Shown one piece after another: positions 60,337 to 64,000 of a DNA stretch of 64,000 nt. Below the pieces are notes generated by a model. That model was not told the DNA's origin, did not search any database, and was given only the letters and a program-made list of their open reading frames with translations. The stretch is from Paenibacillus artemisiicola. GTDB lineage: Bacteria; Bacillota; Bacilli; Paenibacillales; Paenibacillaceae. The stretch's first letter is position 1, and each line of letters opens with the position of its first letter. The DNA lies in contig NZ_JAGGDJ010000015.1 in the NCBI RefSeq assembly GCF_017652985.1, forward strand, positions 62,001 through 126,000. Reading direction: 5' to 3'. The translations under genes were made by a program, and so were the position numbers.

Positions 60337-62511
60337 ATGAAAAAATCTCTGCTCAAATCCGCCGGCCTGCTGCTGCTCGGCAGCACGCTTCTCCTTGGCG
60401 TACCCGTCTCCGGCGCGTATGCCGAAGATGCCGGCGCCCCGGTCCGGGACCAAGCGCCCGCGGCCGCTCCCACCGCGTTCGTGCAGCTGTCGGGCCCGTC
60501 GCTCGCGTCGCCCGGCGAGACGTTCGCCGTCTCCGTCTCCCTGTCCGGCGCGACCGGCAGCGCGACCGCGGGCAAATTCATCTTCGAATACGATCCGTCT
60601 TCGTTCGAATACATATCGGCGGCCGCCGGTAATCCGGAAGTCAGCATCGCCGGCGTGAACGCCGAAACCGGCAAGCTGACGATCGTCGCGACCGACGCGG
60701 ACGGCAGCCTGACCGACGCCGGCGCGGTCCTCGCGCTGACCTTCAAGGCCAAGGCCGCGGGCGATATCAGCGGCATCAACGGCTACGTGGAGCTTGGCGC
60801 CGACGACGGCAGCGTCGTGCAAACGCCGGAGCAGTCGCTGGCCGTCCAAATCGCGGGCTCCGCTCCCGGCGACCTGAACGGCAACAGCGTCATCGACGTC
60901 GGCGATCTGTCCTTCCTGCTCAAGTACTTCGGCATCGACGCCTCGGACGTGAACTGGGGCAGCGCGGCGATCGGCGATTTCAACAAGAACAACGCCATCG
61001 ACTTGGCCGACCTCGCGGCGCTGGGCAAAAAAGTATTGTACGACAACGGGCAGCCGTTCCAGCTGATGGAAGCCGACATCATGAGCATCCAGAACGCCAT
61101 GGCCGCCGGAAAGCTGACGTCGGTCGAGCTCGTGCAGATGTATCTTGACCGCATCCACGAATACGACGACGAGCTCCATTCGATTATCTCGATCAATCCG
61201 GACGCGCTGACGCTCGCGAAGGCGATGGACGACGAGCGGCAGGAGAAGGGACCGCGCGGGCTGCTGCACGGCATTCCGATCATCGTCAAGGACAACTACG
61301 ACACGCTCGGCATGAAGACGACCGCGGGCTGCAAATGCCTGGACGACAACCAGACGGTCAGCGACGCCTTCATAGTCAAGAAGCTGAAGGACGCCGGCGC
61401 CATTATCCTGGCCAAGGCGAACCTGAGCGAATTCGCCATCAACACCGACACGCTGAGCTCGCTCGGCGGCCAAACGCAAGATCCGTACGACCTGACCAAA
61501 AATCCGGGCGGCTCCAGCGGCGGCACCGGCGCCTCCCTCGCGGCCAACTTCGCCGCGGCCGGCCTCGGCACCGACACGGGCGGCTCGATCCGCATCCCGT
61601 CCTCCTGGAACAGCATCGTCGGCATCCGGCCGACGATCGGCCTGACGAGCCGCGACGGCATCATTCCGCTCGCGCTGTCGCAGGACGTCGGCGGCCCGAT
61701 GGCCCGGACGGTAGCCGACGCCGCGATTCTGCTCGACGCGGTCAGCGGCTACGATCCGAACGACATCGCCACGGCGGGCAGCGTCGGCAAGAAGCCGGCC
61801 AGCTACACGCAGTACCTGGACAAGAACGGCCTGAAGGGCGCCCGCATCGGCCTCGTCCTCGACAGCAGCGTCGCAGGCAGCAATCAGGAGGTGCTCGGCC
61901 TGCTGAACAAAGCCGCGGACGACATGCGGGCGCAGGGCGCCACGGTCGTCGGCGTCAATATCCCGAACGTTGCCGATATTTTGAAATACCCGAGCTTGAG
62001 CGGCTACGAATTCAAGTTCAATCTGAACGCATACCTGTCCAATACGCGGTTCGTCGACCCGGCCGCCATCCGCAATCATTCGTTAACGGACATCATCGCG
62101 GGCAACGAATTCCTGACCTCGCTGACGAACACGCTCAATACGCGCAACGGCGTCGAGTCGCTCGACACGGAGGAGTACAAGGATATCCTGCTGTTCAGGA
62201 CGCGTCTGACCCAGCAGTCGCTGCTCGGCCTCATGGCGGACAACGACCTCGACGCGATCCTGTATCCGTCGACGACGGGACCGACGGGCGGCAGCTCCGG
62301 CAGCGCCAACCGGCTCAGCCCGTTCTCCGGCTTCCCGGCGATCAGCCTCCCGGCCGGATTCGTCGCGAGCGGCTTGCCGGTCGGCATCGAGCTGCTCGGC
62401 CGCCCGTACGGCGAAGGCGAGCTGATCAAGCTCGGCTATGCCTACGAACAAGCCACCCATAACCGCAAGGCGCCGGAGCTGTTCCCGGCGCTGCCGGTCC
62501 CGGCCAAATAA
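60337..62511 (+). CDS. secreted cohesin-dockerin-amidase fusion protein
   Basis: A 724-residue exported protein. Residues 1-29: signal peptide. About 45-175: a cohesin-type beta-sandwich (FVQLSGPSLASPGETFAVSVSLSG ... AGKFIFEYDPSSFEYISAA). About 177-235: a type-I dockerin with two Ca-binding loops (GDLNGNSVIDVGDLSFLLKYFG and GDFNKNNAIDLADLAALGKKVL). About 244-715: an amidase-signature domain with the catalytic triad K318 (IIVKDNYD), S393 (GGSSGGTG) and S417 (GTDTGGSIR). Spacing K-75-S-24-S matches the family exactly. The substrate is probably an amide, peptide or amino-acid derivative outside the cell. AGGAGGA precedes the ATG. The next gene is also a cohesin protein, so they may assemble. Confidence 0.9.
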   Translation: MKKSLLKSAGLLLLGSTLLLGVPVSGAYAEDAGAPVRDQAPAAAPTAFVQLSGPSLASPGETFAVSVSLSGATGSATAGKFIFEYDPSSFEYISAAAGNPEVSIAGVNAETGKLTIVATDADGSLTDAGAVLALTFKAKAAGDISGINGYVELGADDGSVVQTPEQSLAVQIAGSAPGDLNGNSVIDVGDLSFLLKYFGIDASDVNWGSAAIGDFNKNNAIDLADLAALGKKVLYDNGQPFQLMEADIMSIQNAMAAGKLTSVELVQMYLDRIHEYDDELHSIISINPDALTLAKAMDDERQEKGPRGLLHGIPIIVKDNYDTLGMKTTAGCKCLDDNQTVSDAFIVKKLKDAGAIILAKANLSEFAINTDTLSSLGGQTQDPYDLTKNPGGSSGGTGASLAANFAAAGLGTDTGGSIRIPSSWNSIVGIRPTIGLTSRDGIIPLALSQDVGGPMARTVADAAILLDAVSGYDPNDIATAGSVGKKPASYTQYLDKNGLKGARIGLVLDSSVAGSNQEVLGLLNKAADDMRAQGATVVGVNIPNVADILKYPSLSGYEFKFNLNAYLSNTRFVDPAAIRNHSLTDIIAGNEFLTSLTNTLNTRNGVESLDTEEYKDILLFRTRLTQQSLLGLMADNDLDAILYPSTTGPTGGSSGSANRLSPFSGFPAISLPAGFVASGLPVGIELLGRPYGEGELIKLGYAYEQATHNRKAPELFPALPVPAK

Positions 62512-62519
62512 ATACGGCC

Positions 62520-62550
62520 GGCGGAAGGGCCGCGCACGGCCCTTCCGTTT
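62520..62550 (+). terminator. terminator of the amidase gene
   Basis: CGGAAGGGCCG-CGCA-CGGCCCTTCCG followed by TTT. Confidence 0.75.
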
Positions 62551-62606
62551 CCTTTACGGCCGCCTGAACCCCACCGATTCTCCAGACAAGAAAGGACGAA
62601 CCCGAT

Positions 62607-64000
62607 ATGGCGCGTAAAAGCATCACTTGGCTCTCGACGATCTGCCTCGCGTTCGCGCTCCTGCTGCCCCAAGCCGCCATGGCCGCGGCCGAACCGCCTT
62701 CCCTCTCCGTGACCGCCGACAAGAGCGCCGTCGACAGCGGCGACGACGTCACGATCACGGTAACGGGGAACGATCTGCAGGACGTGTACGCGTTCGAATT
62801 GCACGTATATTACAACCCGGAGCTGCTGACCTTCAAGACGGGCAGCGAGCAGACGGCGGCGGTCGGCTTCGGCACGCCGGCCAAGGTCGTCCGGGACGGC
62901 CCCGGCGAAGCGCATCTCGTCTTCGCCCACACCAAGTCCGGCGATTCGCCGGGCGACGGCGGCTCGCTCGAGCTCGCCGCGTTCACGTTCACGGCCGCCG
63001 CGAACGGAACGGCCGCGATCGACGTCCGCGACGTCAAGCTCGTCGATTCCGCGCTGACCGCGAGCGGCATCGCCGGTCCTGCCGGCACGTCGGTCCGCAT
63101 CGGTCCGTCTGGCGGCGGCGGCACGGGCGGCGGCGGCACGGGCGGCGGATCGCCGGGCACACCGGCCGTAACCGACGGCGTTCTCGCCGTCACCGCCGAC
63201 CAACTGAAGGACAACGCCGACGGCCTGGTCTCGATCGCGCTCCCGGCAACGGCGACCGTCGTCAAGCTGCCGGGCGACGCGGACAAGCTGCTGGGCCAAG
63301 CGTCCCTGCGCGTGGTCGCCGCGGACAAGGCCGCGCTCGATATCCCGGCCGCCGTCCTGACGCAGCTCAAGGCAGGACTGACCGCTTCGCAGCTGCAGGG
63401 CGGGTCCATCGCCTTGACTCTGAAGCCCGCCGCGTCCGACCCGGCGAAGCTCGGGAAGGACGCGCGGGCCGCCGGTCCCGCGTACGAGCTCAAGCTGCAA
63501 TGGATCGCGGCGGACGGCTCCGCCATCTACGACCTCCGCGAGTTCGCGGCGCCGGTTACGCTGCGCCTGCCGGTCGCGCCGTCGGCCGATCCGCAGCTGA
63601 CCTCCGTCTTCTATCTCCCGGACGGCGCGGCGCCCGAATTCGTCGGGGGCACGTACACGGACGGCTTCTATGCCGCCCAAGTGACGCATTTCAGCGCCTA
63701 CGCGCTGCTCGCCGTCGACAAGACCTTCGCCGACGTGCCCGCTAGCCACTGGGCGTCCGGCGTCATCAAGGCGCTCTACGCCAAAGGCATCGTGACCGGC
63801 ACGAGCGACACGATCTTCGAGCCGGGCCGCAGCGTCACGCGGGCCGAATTCACCGCGCTGCTCGCGCGGGCGCTGGGCCTCCGCGCGGAAGGCGCGCCGT
63901 CGTTCGCCGACGTGCCGGCCGGCGCCTGGTACGCCGGCGACGTCGCCGCGGCCGTCAAAGCGGGCATCGCGAACGGCGTGAGCGCGGCTTCGTTCGCGCC
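62607..64000 (+). CDS. cohesin-domain surface protein with C-terminal SLH domains (3'-partial)
   Basis: An ORF that stays open to the window end (464 codons and counting). Residues 1-28 are a signal peptide (STICLAFALLLPQAAMA-AAEP). About 32-172: a cohesin domain (LSVTADKSAVDSGDDVTITVTG, DVYAFELHVYYNPELLTFKTG ... ELAAFTFTAAANGTAAIDVRDVKLVDS). A Gly/Thr-rich linker (SGGGGTGGGGTGGGSPGTP) follows, then a beta-rich region to about 370. From 373 an SLH domain (TFADVPASHWASGVIKALYAKGIVTGTSD ... SVTRAEFTALLARALGL), and from about 431 a second one begins. SLH domains bind cell-wall pyruvylated polymers, so this is a surface anchor presenting a cohesin. AAAGGA precedes the ATG. Confidence 0.92.
   Translation, partial: MARKSITWLSTICLAFALLLPQAAMAAAEPPSLSVTADKSAVDSGDDVTITVTGNDLQDVYAFELHVYYNPELLTFKTGSEQTAAVGFGTPAKVVRDGPGEAHLVFAHTKSGDSPGDGGSLELAAFTFTAAANGTAAIDVRDVKLVDSALTASGIAGPAGTSVRIGPSGGGGTGGGGTGGGSPGTPAVTDGVLAVTADQLKDNADGLVSIALPATATVVKLPGDADKLLGQASLRVVAADKAALDIPAAVLTQLKAGLTASQLQGGSIALTLKPAASDPAKLGKDARAAGPAYELKLQWIAADGSAIYDLREFAAPVTLRLPVAPSADPQLTSVFYLPDGAAPEFVGGTYTDGFYAAQVTHFSAYALLAVDKTFADVPASHWASGVIKALYAKGIVTGTSDTIFEPGRSVTRAEFTALLARALGLRAEGAPSFADVPAGAWYAGDVAAAVKAGIANGVSAASFA

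Noticed and set aside
60277-62079. 600-codon minus-strand ORF opposite the amidase
   Set aside because: Antisense shadow with no recognisable domain; the amidase has a complete catalytic triad.

Overview
The window is about 64 kb of GC-rich, low-AT Firmicute chromosome. Gene content (cupin and oxalate decarboxylase genes behind a sporulation-type promoter, a BclA-like exosporium domain, a SleB-family cell-wall hydrolase, S-layer homology (SLH) proteins, lrgAB, Bacillus-type ribosome-binding sites AGGAGG) points to a spore-forming member of the Paenibacillaceae such as Cohnella or a high-GC Paenibacillus. This is inferred from content and codon use, not from a database match. No tRNA, rRNA, CRISPR array, prophage or insertion sequence was seen.

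Layout. 1-1.1 kb: a frameshifted glycosyltransferase abutting an exosporium C-terminal domain. 1.2-4.7 kb: a secreted beta-propeller protein and a cupin/oxalate decarboxylase pair. 4.8-8.2 kb: MarR/MFS and MarR/NmrA modules with visible operators. 8.4-13 kb: two secreted copper-binding proteins followed by an ECF sigma factor and its anti-sigma factor. 13-23.5 kb: mixed housekeeping and stress genes (metallo-hydrolase, nucleotidyltransferase, START-domain proteins with a MerR regulator, O-methyltransferase, a frameshifted LysR gene, a Fur-controlled FhuF-like protein, an SDR). 23.5-30 kb: EamA exporter, lrgAB with its LysR regulator, another LysR, and a divergent MFS/XRE pair. 30-41.5 kb: deoD, 6-phosphogluconolactonase, an all-SLH-like secreted protein, quinone-oxidoreductase genes under a TetR-type operator, an ABC-F gene with an attenuator-like leader, and an orphan solute-binding lipoprotein. 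41.6-48.7 kb: a pentose-phosphate operon zwf-tkt-tal-pgi-gnd with a divergent LysR regulator. 49.9-53.7 kb: an ABC-2 exporter and a 14-helix MFS pump next to a decayed SDR. 54.0-54.5 kb: a 51-bp tandem-repeat array. 54.6-60 kb: SleB-type hydrolase, an ABC exporter preceded by an 18-residue peptide ORF, and an AraC/dehydrogenase pair. 60.3-64 kb: a secreted cohesin-dockerin-amidase protein followed by a cohesin-SLH surface protein that runs off the end.

How the genes work together. The zwf operon plus the separate lactonase at 31.4 kb encode nearly the whole path from glucose-6-phosphate through the pentose phosphate cycle back to fructose-6-phosphate. The copper proteins and the sigma/anti-sigma pair form a likely envelope redox or stress unit. 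The last two genes look like a small cohesin/dockerin surface-display system: an enzyme carrying both partners of the interaction beside an SLH-anchored cohesin. Several transport genes carry their own cis-regulation (operators, leader ORFs, terminators) that can be read directly from the sequence.
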